Part shown: positions 35,144 to 44,706 of the stretch, one piece after another | Numbering within the stretch: the first letter of the stretch is position 1 | Layout: the number at the start of each line of letters is the position of its first letter | DNA from: Ningiella ruwaisensis | GTDB lineage: Bacteria > Pseudomonadota > Gammaproteobacteria > Enterobacterales > Alteromonadaceae | Reading direction: 5' to 3' | DNA: 64,000 bases | Assembly (NCBI RefSeq): GCF_004798935.1 | Contig: NZ_RAHT01000003.1 | Span: 248,001-312,000 of the forward strand | Made by a program: the position numbers and the translations under genes | Notes under the pieces: model-generated | Databases searched by the model: none | What the model was told of the DNA's origin: nothing | The model's input: only the letters and a program-made list of their open reading frames with translations

Positions 35144-38100
35144 TTAAAAGCTTTCCCATTCGTCTTCTTCCGACATCGCAGGGATCGCTTTTACTGATTT
35201 TGAAGACCTTGAGCTTGCGCCTACAGACGGGAGTTCTTCAAATTGCTGAGATAGTAAGTCAGGTTTTGATTTGCTGATCTTTGTACGTACCTCGGTATCG
35301 CTTAATTTGAATGTCCCCACACGTTGCGTTAGCTCACTTGCTTGCGAACGCATGCTTTCTGCAGCTGCGGCGGCCTCTTCAACTAAGGCAGCATTTTGTT
35401 GCGTCATTTCATCCATCTGCGAAACGGCTTTACTGACTTCATCAATGCCGCTTGCCTGCTCGGCAGATGCCGCCGCAATTTCAGACATAATGTCATTCAC
35501 GCGTTGGATAGACACAACAATTTCTTGCATGGTGTCACCCGACTTGTTCACCAGTGCATTGCCACTTTCAACTTTCGCAACAGAATCAGAGATCAAATCT
35601 TTGATGTCTTTAGCAGCATTTGCGCTTCGCTGTGCGAGCGTGCGTACTTCAGAGGCGACGACTGCGAATCCTCTGCCTTGCTCACCGGCTCTTGCTGCCT
35701 CTACCGCGGCGTTTAGCGCAAGAATGTTAGTTTGGAAGGCAATACCATCTATAACACCAATAATATCTGCAATTTTTTGCGCGGATTCATTGATCGAACT
35801 CATTGTGGTGACGACTTGACGGATTAATTCACCACCATTTCCGGCTACCTCAGAAGCCTGAGACGCCAAACCATTGGCTTGGTTAGCATTTTCAGCATTT
35901 AAGCGCACGGTAGAAGTGAGTTCTTCCATACTCGAAGCGGTTTCTTCCAGGCTAGATGCTTGTTGCTCAGTACGTGTTGACAAGTCGGAGTTGCCTTGAG
36001 CAATTTCAGAAGATGCACTGCTGATGGTTTCACTTGCACTTCGAATTTGACCAATGATGCTTGCAAGATTTTCGCTTGTGGTATTGCAGTAGTTCTTAAG
36101 GTCATTAAAGGTGCCCTGGTACTGCGTTTCTACGCGTTTTGTCAGGTCTCCCTCTGAGATGGCAAGCAAAACATTGCTAACTTCATTTAATCCTTGTTCG
36201 GTGGTTTTCATCAGCTGATTTAAACCCTGTGACATAGTCAGCAAAAAGCCCTCTTTGCCCTCTTCATTTACCCGCTTGGTAAAGTTGCCCTGAAGACTTG
36301 CTTCCACAATTTCAGCGATTTCTTCTTCTGCACGCATTTCTGTAGTTCGGTCGAGCCATTCCACAACGGTTCCGATGCGCGTTCCATCTTTGCCCAAAAT
36401 TGGACTGGCAGTTAAGCGGAAGTTTTGGGTTCCAACTTTTATGTCACTGGCATGTTTGTCGGTGAGCGCTTTGACCATGTTTTTCTGATGGCTGGGATTT
36501 TTATGAAAGCTATCCATATTCATGCCCAAAATACCCTCTGCAGAGAAGTGAGGCATGACTTTTTGTATTTCACGTTCTGCAGACTTCAGCATAGTCATTA
36601 TTGAACGGTTCATATATATGATTGTGTTGTCAGCATCGGCAATCATCACATTAGTGCTTGTGCAGTCCAGTGATTCTAAAATACGGGTAATTCGACGCTC
36701 TTCTTCGTAAATGGCAGTCATATCATGCCATTCCACGCTGTTGCCCAAGCTCTTTCCGTTTTCGTCACGAATGGGATTGATCATCAATCGGAATGAGTAT
36801 TTGCCTAAGTTCAGCTTGGCCTCGTGCACGTTTGTAAGCTTGTCGAGCACGGCATGCTGATGCGCCGGGTTTTTATGAAAATCATCAATACTGGTGCCAA
36901 CAAGTTGGTCGGCGTTAAACTGAGGCAGATCTTTGCGTATTTCACTTTCGCATTCTTTAAGCAGTTTAACCGCAGCACCATTCATATAGCGGATAGTTCG
37001 CTCAGCATCCGACATCATAAAGGCCGTTGAACTGCTATCAAGCGCTTGTTTAATTTTACTTGCTTCAAGCGAGACGGCTGCCGCATCTTCTAATTGCTTG
37101 GCTAAAGCAATAAGCTCTCGCTCAAGCACACCCATCTCATCTTTTCTTTTATCGTTTAACTCAACCTGATAGTCACCGTTTGAGATAGCTTTAAAGCCTC
37201 GAATGAGTTTATTTGCCGATGACGTAAGCGAACGCACAATAATGGCTCCTGTAAGCAAGCTAATTGCCAAAAGGCTCGCAATAACGCTTAGCGTGAAACT
37301 GCGCTCAGCCGAAATGGATGACACGCGCTCTTCGATGACCTCATTTAAAGAGTTGATATTCTCATTGTGCATATCGTAAAGCTGGTTAATGACGCTGGAA
37401 TATTGATTGAAGAATTCTGATGCGCTGTAGGCTGGTGTATCAGCTTGCAAGATTTCACTTGTTGTTAGATTTTCAAGCTCTTGGACACGTGTTTTTAACG
37501 TTGCCGCGCTTTGATAAGCTGACTCAAAGCGTTCATCTGCCTGAGCGGCTGCTATCATGTTGTATTCGAAATCGGTTAAAGGCGATTGGATGTTATTTAA
37601 ATACGCGCTGATACTGCTTTTTTGTCCTTCTGAAATCTGTGCACCGGTTAAGATGCCGGCACCCGCGCCGCGTATTTTGCCCAGATTATCTGCCAAACGA
37701 GGCATGTTTTGTAAATTGGCAATAATGAGATGATACGAGGCAGCGGCCGGATCGTAACTTAATAGAAAGTGCTGAGATATTTCAGAAATAAGTAAATCAG
37801 CATTACCAATCATGTTGCTATGGGCAGTGAAAGACTCAGAAGCGCTATATTGTCGGGCGTTTACGCGACTCTTAACGCTTCCCCAGGTCTGCTCCAAAAC
37901 GTTGGCGCTTTCTTGCAGACTTTTTGTTCCTTCGCGTTCCGCCAGTAGATTTTTTACCTTGCGAAACTGCTGGTCGAGTTCAGATGCTTTGCTGCTTAGC
38001 GCGCTTGCTACATTTACATCGCCGTTAAAAAGTTTGGCAGACATACCGCGATGCTCAGCCATTAGCTTTTTCAAGCCAACGACTGCGCTTGCCGGCGCGA

Positions 38101-38254
38101 TACCCTTAAGTTCAATTTCAGATGATGATTGCGTGTCTACAGAAAGTTGAACGTAATAATAAGTGGGCAACGCTAACCCGGCGATTGCCAGTAGTGCAAT
38201 TATTCCCATCTTGACAGGAAGTTTGATGTTATCAAACACGGCTAAAATCTTCAT
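35144..38254 (-). CDS. Large PAS-containing methyl-accepting chemotaxis protein
   Basis: Chemoreceptor of 1036 aa from the ATG at 38254. Membrane helices lie near residues 20-38 and 325-345, with a long four-helix-type periplasmic sensor between. HAMP, two PAS domains (about 405-510 and 525-635; both with F-H-K-N-P-[AS]-H-Q) and a second HAMP-like segment follow, then the signalling domain with [21 protein letters not shown]. The C-terminal E-W-E-S-F resembles the CheR-tethering pentapeptide. I chose 38254 because the ATG is one base after the cheW stop; an upstream start at 38287 would overlap cheW. Confidence 0.92.
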   Translation of the reverse strand: MKILAVFDNIKLPVKMGIIALLAIAGLALPTYYYVQLSVDTQSSSEIELKGIAPASAVVGLKKLMAEHRGMSAKLFNGDVNVASALSSKASELDQQFRKVKNLLAEREGTKSLQESANVLEQTWGSVKSRVNARQYSASESFTAHSNMIGNADLLISEISQHFLLSYDPAAASYHLIIANLQNMPRLADNLGKIRGAGAGILTGAQISEGQKSSISAYLNNIQSPLTDFEYNMIAAAQADERFESAYQSAATLKTRVQELENLTTSEILQADTPAYSASEFFNQYSSVINQLYDMHNENINSLNEVIEERVSSISAERSFTLSVIASLLAISLLTGAIIVRSLTSSANKLIRGFKAISNGDYQVELNDKRKDEMGVLERELIALAKQLEDAAAVSLEASKIKQALDSSSTAFMMSDAERTIRYMNGAAVKLLKECESEIRKDLPQFNADQLVGTSIDDFHKNPAHQHAVLDKLTNVHEAKLNLGKYSFRLMINPIRDENGKSLGNSVEWHDMTAIYEEERRITRILESLDCTSTNVMIADADNTIIYMNRSIMTMLKSAEREIQKVMPHFSAEGILGMNMDSFHKNPSHQKNMVKALTDKHASDIKVGTQNFRLTASPILGKDGTRIGTVVEWLDRTTEMRAEEEIAEIVEASLQGNFTKRVNEEGKEGFLLTMSQGLNQLMKTTEQGLNEVSNVLLAISEGDLTKRVETQYQGTFNDLKNYCNTTSENLASIIGQIRSASETISSASSEIAQGNSDLSTRTEQQASSLEETASSMEELTSTVRLNAENANQANGLASQASEVAGNGGELIRQVVTTMSSINESAQKIADIIGVIDGIAFQTNILALNAAVEAARAGEQGRGFAVVASEVRTLAQRSANAAKDIKDLISDSVAKVESGNALVNKSGDTMQEIVVSIQRVNDIMSEIAAASAEQASGIDEVSKAVSQMDEMTQQNAALVEEAAAAAESMRSQASELTQRVGTFKLSDTEVRTKISKSKPDLLSQQFEELPSVGASSRSSKSVKAIPAMSEEDEWESF

Positions 38255-38255
38255 C

Positions 38256-38762
38256 TTACTCGTACTCCGCTTGAGCGTTAGGGTCAAACAAGCCGAGTTC
38301 GTCAGAAGAAATCAGCTTTTGAATATTTACTAATATGATCATGTCATCTTTTACGGTGGTTAAACCGTGCAAGTATGCACTGTCAAACGCCACACCAAAT
38401 TCAGGAGGGGGCTTGATTTCACTCTCTTTAACTTTTATGACGTCACTTACTTCGTCTACTACAATACCGACTACTCGTTCGCCAATCATAAGCATGATAA
38501 CGATAGTGAATTCGTTGTAGCTTGCTTCACCTACATTGAATTTGATGCGCAAATCTATGATGGGAACAATATCGCCTCGCAAGTTAATCACCCCTTTAAT
38601 AAAATCGGGCGCATTTGCAATTTTTGTGACGTTTTCATAACCGCGGATCTCTTTGACGGTCATAATATCCAGCGCATAGTTCTCATCACCTAATACAAAG
38701 GTAAGAAACTCTTGTTGCTCTTCGTTTGTAGCCTGTTCGGCAGCGGCTGCATTAGCTGACAA
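38256..38762 (-). CDS. cheW: Chemotaxis coupling protein CheW
   Basis: Scaffold that couples receptors to CheA (168 aa). The CheW-like domain runs from [15 protein letters not shown] to the C-terminus, with [12 protein letters not shown] near residue 60. I assign a TTG start at 38762 because a perfect AGGAGG Shine-Dalgarno (complement of 38769-38774) lies six bases before it. The coding sequence then overlaps the cheA stop by about 11 bp. The open frame could begin at 38813, but that lies deep inside cheA and has no comparable ribosome binding site. Confidence 0.93.
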   Translation of the reverse strand: MSANAAAAEQATNEEQQEFLTFVLGDENYALDIMTVKEIRGYENVTKIANAPDFIKGVINLRGDIVPIIDLRIKFNVGEASYNEFTIVIMLMIGERVVGIVVDEVSDVIKVKESEIKPPPEFGVAFDSAYLHGLTTVKDDMIILVNIQKLISSDELGLFDPNAQAEYE

Positions 38763-40803
38763 TGGGCACCTCCTGATGACTTGGGGTTTTAACCTCGGCG
38801 GCAATGCTTTCAATATCTAAAATCATGGCCACACTGCCGTCGCCCATGATAGTTGCACCCGCCACACCGGGCACGCGCTTATAATGTTGTTCCAGGCTTT
38901 TGATAACCACTTGTTGCTGACCTTCCAAGGTATCTACTAATATGCCAAAGCGTTTGCGGCTGGTTTCCACCAAGACCACAATGGCATCGGTGATATTGGT
39001 TTTGGCATTATCTATATTCATCAACTTGTGCATTTGCACCAATGGCCAATATTCCCCTCTAACCCACAGCACCTTGTCTTTTGCCAGGGTTTTAATTTGT
39101 TCTTTTGCGGGCTGCATGGATTCGATGATGTTGGTTAACGGAATCACGTAAGTCTGTCCTCCAACCGAGACACACATGCCATCCACAATTGCCAGCGTGA
39201 GCGGCAGTCTGATTCTAAATACAGAGCCTACGCCCTGATGACTTTCAATTTCCACAGAGCCGCCAATGGATTCAATATTTCGTCGAACCACATCCATGCC
39301 AACACCTCGGCCTGAAACATCGGTCACCGCTTCTGCTGTTGAAAAACCCGGCTCAAAAATCAAATTCCATACATCGGCGTCTTTAATATCCGCAGCTACG
39401 TCTAAACCGTTGGCAATTGCCTTATCAAGAATACGCTCCCGGTTGAGCCCTGCGCCGTCATCTGTAATGCTAATGAGAATGCTTCCACCGCGCTGCTGCG
39501 CACTCAAAATTACGGTGCCTTGTGCGGTTTTGCCTGCTGCTTTGCGTTTATCAGGCATTTCAATGCCGTGATCGACACTGTTGCGAATCAGATGCGTGAG
39601 CGGGTCAACAAGCTTTTCAATCATGCCTTTATCGATTTCAGTCGCTCCGCCTTCAATAACTAAATTGACATCTTTGCCGAGCTTGTCTGCCAAATCGCGC
39701 ACAACCCGTGGAAAGCGATTAAAGGCAAAGGACATCGGTAACATGCGCATAGACATAACGGCTTCCTGAATTTCGCGTATATTGCGAGACAGCTCACCAA
39801 TTGCGCCTTCTAATTTCTCTTCCGTTTCACCCTGGACTTCTTTGCCCACGATTTTGATCATTGACTGGGTGATCACCAATTCGCCTACCAGATTGACCAG
39901 TGAGTCGATTTTATTGGTATCAACGCGAATAGATGAGGATTCTTTGTTTTCTGATTTTACTTTGCGCGGTGCTGACTTCTCAGCGCCTTTAATATTTGCA
40001 TTAGTTGATTTTAAGGGCTCTGCCTGCTTAGCCGACGCCGTTTTGTTTGCGCTTGGAGACAAGGTGGAAGATAGGGGGGCCTGCTTAAGATCAGATTGAT
40101 TGTCATCAGATGGTATTATTTGGTGAGCGCCAGATGCATCGTCAAAGAAACCAAAACCATCATCATCAGTTTTAACTGGCGCAGATGTTTTCGCATCGCT
40201 TTCGCTTTTAACTTCTTCATCTTCGTAGAATCCATAGGCCTTCTCTTCTGACACGGGATCTAGTGGCTCGAAAAAGCCAAAATCATCATCGTTGCTTGTA
40301 ACAGGATGTTCAAAAAGGCCAAAACCTTCTATCTCATCTTTCGCCTGTGCGTTTTGAGCATCTTTTTGCCCATTTTCTGTTTGGGAACTGTCGGCCGAAA
40401 TAACGTCATCGCTTTTTAAAAGCTGTTCAAGGGCAATAGTACCCGTTTCAATTTCGGCCCAATTAATTTCTTCTTCGTTTTGATAGCAGTGAAGGATATT
40501 TTTTAAGGTATCTACGGTGACAAGAAGTTGGTCAACAATCGTTTTGGTGATAACAAGTTCATCTTTGCGGGCCAAATCGAGGATGTTTTCCATCACATGA
40601 GTAAGACCTGTTAGCGCATCAAAACCAAATACACCGCTTCCACCTTTGATAGAGTGGGCTGCCCTGAAAATACTGTTGAGATCTTCAATATCAGGCGCCT
40701 CAAGAGACAACTCCATAAGAAGATGCTCCATCTCATCAAGGTGTTCCTGGCTTTCTTCAAAAAATACGCCGAAGAATTGACTCATGTCGACAGACATAGA
40801 CAA
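38752..40803 (-). CDS. cheA: Chemotaxis histidine kinase CheA
   Basis: Core kinase (683 aa). The Hpt domain has phospho-His H50 (A-A-H-S-I-K-G-G). A long acidic linker (about 140-270) holds repeated [EG]-F-G-[FL]-F segments, e.g. D-D-D-F-G-F-F and D-D-G-F-G-F-F. Dimerisation starts near 290 (I-R-V-D-T-N-K-I-D), then the ATPase domain (R-N-S-V-D-H-G-I-E; G-R-G-V-G-M-D-V-V) and the C-terminal CheW-like P5 domain. No CheY/CheB-binding P2 domain is recognisable, and the linker repeats may substitute (inference). Confidence 0.96.
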   Translation of the reverse strand: MSMSVDMSQFFGVFFEESQEHLDEMEHLLMELSLEAPDIEDLNSIFRAAHSIKGGSGVFGFDALTGLTHVMENILDLARKDELVITKTIVDQLLVTVDTLKNILHCYQNEEEINWAEIETGTIALEQLLKSDDVISADSSQTENGQKDAQNAQAKDEIEGFGLFEHPVTSNDDDFGFFEPLDPVSEEKAYGFYEDEEVKSESDAKTSAPVKTDDDGFGFFDDASGAHQIIPSDDNQSDLKQAPLSSTLSPSANKTASAKQAEPLKSTNANIKGAEKSAPRKVKSENKESSSIRVDTNKIDSLVNLVGELVITQSMIKIVGKEVQGETEEKLEGAIGELSRNIREIQEAVMSMRMLPMSFAFNRFPRVVRDLADKLGKDVNLVIEGGATEIDKGMIEKLVDPLTHLIRNSVDHGIEMPDKRKAAGKTAQGTVILSAQQRGGSILISITDDGAGLNRERILDKAIANGLDVAADIKDADVWNLIFEPGFSTAEAVTDVSGRGVGMDVVRRNIESIGGSVEIESHQGVGSVFRIRLPLTLAIVDGMCVSVGGQTYVIPLTNIIESMQPAKEQIKTLAKDKVLWVRGEYWPLVQMHKLMNIDNAKTNITDAIVVLVETSRKRFGILVDTLEGQQQVVIKSLEQHYKRVPGVAGATIMGDGSVAMILDIESIAAEVKTPSHQEVPIVS

Positions 40804-40809
40804 GATTCC

Positions 40810-41175
40810 TTATGGCAAAACTTTTGCAGCGACTGCAAGCAGTTTTTGCGGATCAAAAGGCTTCACCATCCACCCGGTCGCGCCTGCCGCGCGGCCTTGC
40901 GCTTTCATGCTATCACTCGCTTCAGTGGTAAGCACAACAATGGGGGTTGAGCGGTAGGAACTTAAGGCGCGTAGCGACTTAATTAAGGTTAAGCCATCCA
41001 TTCGAGGCATGTTTTGGTCAGTGAGCACAAAGTCGTACTGCATGCGCTTACATAAATCGAGCGCCGCTTGTCCGTCTTCTGCAGTGGTCACTTGGTAACT
41101 GGCTGATTTCAGGGTTACCTGCACCATTTGACGAATCGATGGTGAGTCGTCTACTACCAAAATGTGTTTACTCAT
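40810..41175 (-). CDS. Single-domain response regulator CheY-like
   Basis: Receiver-only protein (121 aa). The acidic pocket is V-V-D-D near 8-10, phospho-Asp is D53 (V-L-T-D-Q-N-M-P-R-M-D-G), with Thr in V-V-L-T-T-E and Lys in V-K-P-F. It is located directly upstream of cheA with a 6-bp gap, and probably takes phosphate from CheA to direct an output other than, or as well as, flagellar motors. No cheZ or flagellar gene is in the window. Confidence 0.94.
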   Translation of the reverse strand: MSKHILVVDDSPSIRQMVQVTLKSASYQVTTAEDGQAALDLCKRMQYDFVLTDQNMPRMDGLTLIKSLRALSSYRSTPIVVLTTEASDSMKAQGRAAGATGWMVKPFDPQKLLAVAAKVLP

Positions 41176-41178
41176 GTT

Positions 41179-42849
41179 TTAAAACTCTCTTTTAATTACG
41201 ACGGATGTTTGATTACCTGGAGGCGTAACCTCCACGCTTTTACATAATTGATCGATAAGTGAAAGGCCGCGTCCAGATAAGGAATCATCATCCATTTCGC
41301 CTGTTCCTTTCACTTCATAGCCTTTCCCCGAATCCTTTATTGAAAAAGCGATTTCACTTGTTTTGGGATTAAATTCAAAGTGCATCTCGAGCCTTTCGTT
41401 TTCGTCGATTGACGCCAAGCGCTCTTCTTTAAGCATTAAATACTCGGCAAAGCCGGCGTAGTCATTTTTCAATTTTGAATCAAGACCAAGAATGCCGTGG
41501 TCAAGCGCATTACTAATAAGTTCAGCAAAAACGGTAAAGGCGCGCTGTCTCATATCGCCTACCACATCGGCGCAACGCATCAAACTATCAAAGCATCCAA
41601 CAATGTCTGATGTCCCAATCAAGCCGCCTTCCAATTGAATACTTGCACAAAGTTTGCCAGTGTTGCTTAAAGTCGTTTGTTTCTTTTGATAAAGATGCGC
41701 ATCCATTAGCGCAGCAATTTGCAAATCGCAAATCGATAAATCATCCTGAAGCTCTTCCATTTCATTAAAAACCGTAAAATGATTCACGACTTGACTGAGC
41801 AAGCCTTCTTTACCCGTGTTCTTTTCTAATACATCGAGCACTCTTGCCATCCCAAATTCTTCTTTAAAGGGATTTTGTTGCTCGATAAGCCCATCACTGA
41901 AAAAGAAAAGATTACTGACAGAATGCGTCTGCATGCTAACAATTCCGGGATCAAAATCTTCCGGTTCCAAAATACCCAGCGCCATGGAGGAAGAGGCAAA
42001 GCGTTCCAGGGTTTTGTCGTGTTTAATGGCGATAATGTCTGGCATGCCGCCGTTAAAAAGGTCAAGCTTTTGTTTGCTGAAGTTAATTTCTACCCCAATG
42101 AGCGTGACAAACTTGTCGTCAGGTAGCTCAATACATAGCTTTTTGTTCGCTTCGTGCACAATGTGGGCAAGCGATAAACCTTTACGGATCATGGCTTTAA
42201 TTGTGGCAACCAAGGGCAAGATACTAATTGCAGCGGCAAGGCCATGCCCCGTGGCATCGGCAAGAATGACAAAGCGGTTGCCGTTTGGTGCGGTATCGCA
42301 AATAAATACATCGCCATTAAATGAGCTGGACGATTGAATGTAGGTGTCAACGCATTCTGTTTCAGTATTTAATGTTGATGCCACGTGCTCATATACGTAG
42401 CGAGCGAGCTGCTCTTCATGCTCTTGTTTATTCAATAAACTGGATAAATGCTGAGCTTGTTCAGCAAGCTGCGCTTCTTTTTGATAGAGGCTATTGACGC
42501 GCTGCATTTTTTGCCAGAGCAAATCAAGTGAGAGTGGTTTGACTAGAAAATCATCGGCGCCTTTTTCAAAAGCTTCAAGCATGAGGTTTTGATTTTCATC
42601 CGCGGTTATCATCATAACGGGAAGCGGTTTGTCATGAGGCAGTTCATTTTTCAAAAAATCAATAAAATGGATACCACTGCCGTCAGGTAAATGATTGTCC
42701 AATAACGCAAACTGAAAAATGGAGCTTTGCAAATGGAGCTTGGCAGAAGCAATGCTATCGGCAACAAGTGTTGTGCAATTGTTGTCTTCTAAAAAAGTTT
42801 GCAGGATTTCAGCGAATAAACTGTCATCTTCAATAATCAGAACGCGCAT
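41179..42849 (-). CDS. HsbR-like response regulator: REC, PP2C phosphatase and anti-sigma-type kinase domain
   Basis: 556 aa in three domains: receiver (1-120, phospho-Asp D51), PP2C/SpoIIE phosphatase (about 175-385; F-V-I-L-A-D-A-T-G-H-G near 192 and F-F-S-D-G-L-I-E near 320), and a C-terminal HATPase of the RsbW type (about 415-555; A-E-L-I-S-N-A-L-D-H-G, G-R-G-L-S-L-I). The order matches HsbR of the Pseudomonas HptB pathway, which phosphorylates and dephosphorylates the STAS protein HsbA. A STAS gene lies immediately upstream. It is three bases from the cheY-like gene. Confidence 0.9.
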   Translation of the reverse strand: MRVLIIEDDSLFAEILQTFLEDNNCTTLVADSIASAKLHLQSSIFQFALLDNHLPDGSGIHFIDFLKNELPHDKPLPVMMITADENQNLMLEAFEKGADDFLVKPLSLDLLWQKMQRVNSLYQKEAQLAEQAQHLSSLLNKQEHEEQLARYVYEHVASTLNTETECVDTYIQSSSSFNGDVFICDTAPNGNRFVILADATGHGLAAAISILPLVATIKAMIRKGLSLAHIVHEANKKLCIELPDDKFVTLIGVEINFSKQKLDLFNGGMPDIIAIKHDKTLERFASSSMALGILEPEDFDPGIVSMQTHSVSNLFFFSDGLIEQQNPFKEEFGMARVLDVLEKNTGKEGLLSQVVNHFTVFNEMEELQDDLSICDLQIAALMDAHLYQKKQTTLSNTGKLCASIQLEGGLIGTSDIVGCFDSLMRCADVVGDMRQRAFTVFAELISNALDHGILGLDSKLKNDYAGFAEYLMLKEERLASIDENERLEMHFEFNPKTSEIAFSIKDSGKGYEVKGTGEMDDDSLSGRGLSLIDQLCKSVEVTPPGNQTSVVIKREF

Positions 42850-42879
42850 AGCATTGCCTTTAGCCTCTGAGTGAGAGGC

Positions 42880-43167
42880 TTACGAAATCTCGAACAAACG
42901 ATCAAAATTCGCGATAGTTAAAATTTCACGAGCGCTTTCTTTTGCGCCACGAATACGGACATTGATATTTTTACTTTTCGCCTTTTTCTGGAAAAGCACC
43001 ATCATGCCTAAGGCCGAACTGTCCAAATAACTAACCCGGCTAAAATCCAAAGCGATATCAGTGACTCCATCGCTTTGCAAAATGCCTTGATATTGTTCGG
43101 TAAACTCTTTGTGATAACCAAAATCAAACCGCTCTGGTACTTGTAGTGAACGCTCACTCATTGTCAT
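42880..43167 (-). CDS. STAS-domain anti-anti-sigma factor, HsbA-like
   Basis: Single STAS domain (95 aa). The conserved phosphorylatable serine lies in Y-L-D-S-S-A-L-G-M-M near residue 54. It is paired with the PP2C/kinase regulator 30 bp downstream, so phosphorylation on Ser is likely to switch its binding partner. That partner (an anti-sigma factor such as FlgM, or a diguanylate cyclase, as in Pseudomonas) is not identified here. Confidence 0.9.
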   Translation of the reverse strand: MTMSERSLQVPERFDFGYHKEFTEQYQGILQSDGVTDIALDFSRVSYLDSSALGMMVLFQKKAKSKNINVRIRGAKESAREILTIANFDRLFEIS

Positions 43168-43213
43168 TATTCCTAATTACTGCTTGCTAAAAACCGAAAG
43201 GATTCGGGTTTAA

Positions 43214-44371
43214 TTAAAATAAATCCACGTCGCCTGCTTGCATATTGGTAGCAGAAACCGGGTTGTGTTTATCACGCTTTCGTCCTCTCAAGCGTTCAAG
43301 ATAGCCATGGACTTGAGCGCTTATCTCTTCAATATTTTCAGGTGTCAAATGTTCGACTTGCTGACGGACAAAGCGCAAGGTTTCAAGAGTAAATGCAAGA
43401 TTTTGGCCATTTATATCGCCAAACTGTAAGCCCCTGATGGCTTGCGAGAGAGAATCTTCCAGATCGTGAGCGACGCGCTCCAAACCCATGGTAACCTTCG
43501 AATCTGACTCTGCTTTTTTAATGATGCTTTGAAGTGCTTCGTTAATATCTTTTTTGGCATCAATCACATAACTTACATCGTAACTGGCTAATCGCCCGAC
43601 TTCTCCTGTGAGCCCTTCAATCTGCTGAGACATTGCTTTTAATTGAGCTTGAATAGCATCTGAAAATTGGGAAGAGCGGTTTGACAGGGAACGAACTTCA
43701 TCAGCCACCACTGCAAAGCCTCGACCGTGTTCGCCGGCTCTAGCGGCTTCAATGGCAGCGTTTAGCGCCAGTAAATTTGTTTGATCTGCAATACTGTCGA
43801 TATCTTTTACGGCTTTTAACACCTGTGGAACCGACTCGTAAATTTCTGTTACTTGATCCAATAAAGCCATCGACGAAGCTGACATGTCCACCGTTGACTG
43901 GATAAATTTGTCCAAGGTAGAGGCGGTACTATCAGCAAAAACGCGCATTTTTTCGCTGTAAAGAAGCTCTCCTGAGCTTTCCGCCCGAATTAGACGCTGG
44001 ATTGTTTCTGCTTGCTCATTGACCAATACCTGAAGGCGCGAAAAACTGCTGCTTAAGGTTTCTACCGCATCGTCCTGCGTGCTTTTAATGGCCGCAATGT
44101 TAGACTCACTTTCTTGAAGGGTTGGTATAAACTCATCACGTAGTATCGCAAACTCGCTAAATATTTGTGCTTTTTGTGTTTCTTGCAACGACGGATGTTT
44201 TTCGTTTTGTTCATGAGTCAGGTTTGCTTTGTTGACATAAACCGCGAGACCAACAAGACCTAAACTTAAAATAAGAAAGGCCAATAAGTTGTAGTTGAAA
44301 TAGAGAAAACCAGCGGCAAGCAATACCGCTGAAATTATACTAATCCATACCTTGGGGCTAATTATACGCAT
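43214..44371 (-). CDS. Short chemoreceptor without periplasmic sensor domain
   Basis: Methyl-accepting chemotaxis-like protein (385 aa). Two adjacent membrane helices (about 8-27 and 28-46) leave almost no periplasmic loop. A cytoplasmic helical signalling domain follows, with [21 protein letters not shown] near residue 200. The C-terminus is A-G-D-V-D-L-F, very similar to the end of CheD. It is the first gene of the chemosensory operon. The stimulus is probably intracellular or at the membrane (inference). Confidence 0.9.
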   Translation of the reverse strand: MRIISPKVWISIISAVLLAAGFLYFNYNLLAFLILSLGLVGLAVYVNKANLTHEQNEKHPSLQETQKAQIFSEFAILRDEFIPTLQESESNIAAIKSTQDDAVETLSSSFSRLQVLVNEQAETIQRLIRAESSGELLYSEKMRVFADSTASTLDKFIQSTVDMSASSMALLDQVTEIYESVPQVLKAVKDIDSIADQTNLLALNAAIEAARAGEHGRGFAVVADEVRSLSNRSSQFSDAIQAQLKAMSQQIEGLTGEVGRLASYDVSYVIDAKKDINEALQSIIKKAESDSKVTMGLERVAHDLEDSLSQAIRGLQFGDINGQNLAFTLETLRFVRQQVEHLTPENIEEISAQVHGYLERLRGRKRDKHNPVSATNMQAGDVDLF

Positions 44372-44588
44372 TACACACTCTTTTATCGGGCAGGCAAATT
44401 ACCTCTTTCCAATCAATGGCGCAACAACAAAGACTTGACGCGCTTGCGTAATAATTTTGACGCAATTTGCTTGTCTTAATTGTCGTTTTGCAATTATTGA
44501 AAGAAACAGGTTCGGTATAGTTGTTATCGTGCGAAAAATTAAAAAGTTTAGTGTTTTAATTGTGTTAGGGAGAAGATAGCTGATGCGG

Positions 44589-44614
44589 AGCATCCCGCTT
44601 TAACGCGGGATGCT
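44589..44614. repeat. Perfect 10-bp inverted repeat between dsbD and the chemosensory operon
   Basis: AGCATCCCGC, six bases, GCGGGATGCT. It lacks a T-tract on either side, so it is not a standard terminator. It lies about 220 bp upstream of the first chemosensory gene. Confidence 0.85.
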
Positions 44615-44665
44615 TAAGCTGAATCGTAAAGTACGGTTTTTTGCTTGGAAAATTTTATTAAGCAT

Positions 44666-44701
44666 TTAATGCAGACAGCGCAGTTAATGCAGGCAGCGCA
44701 G
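44666..44701. repeat. 18-bp tandem repeat x2 downstream of dsbD
   Basis: TTAATGCAG[AG]CAGCGCAG occurs twice head to tail, with one mismatch, just after the dsbD stop codon. Confidence 0.9.
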
Positions 44702-44706
44702 AGAGT

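Noticed and set aside
35271-35819. Open frame of about 180 codons antisense to the large chemoreceptor
   Set aside because: The Ala/Ser-rich translation mirrors the conserved signalling domain of the receptor on the other strand.
41816-42337. Plus-strand open frame of about 170 codons inside the HsbR-like gene
   Set aside because: Antisense shadow of a conserved PP2C domain; no ribosome binding site.
44589-44614. Hairpin as a dsbD terminator
   Set aside because: No T-tract follows on the minus strand, so I list it only as an inverted repeat.
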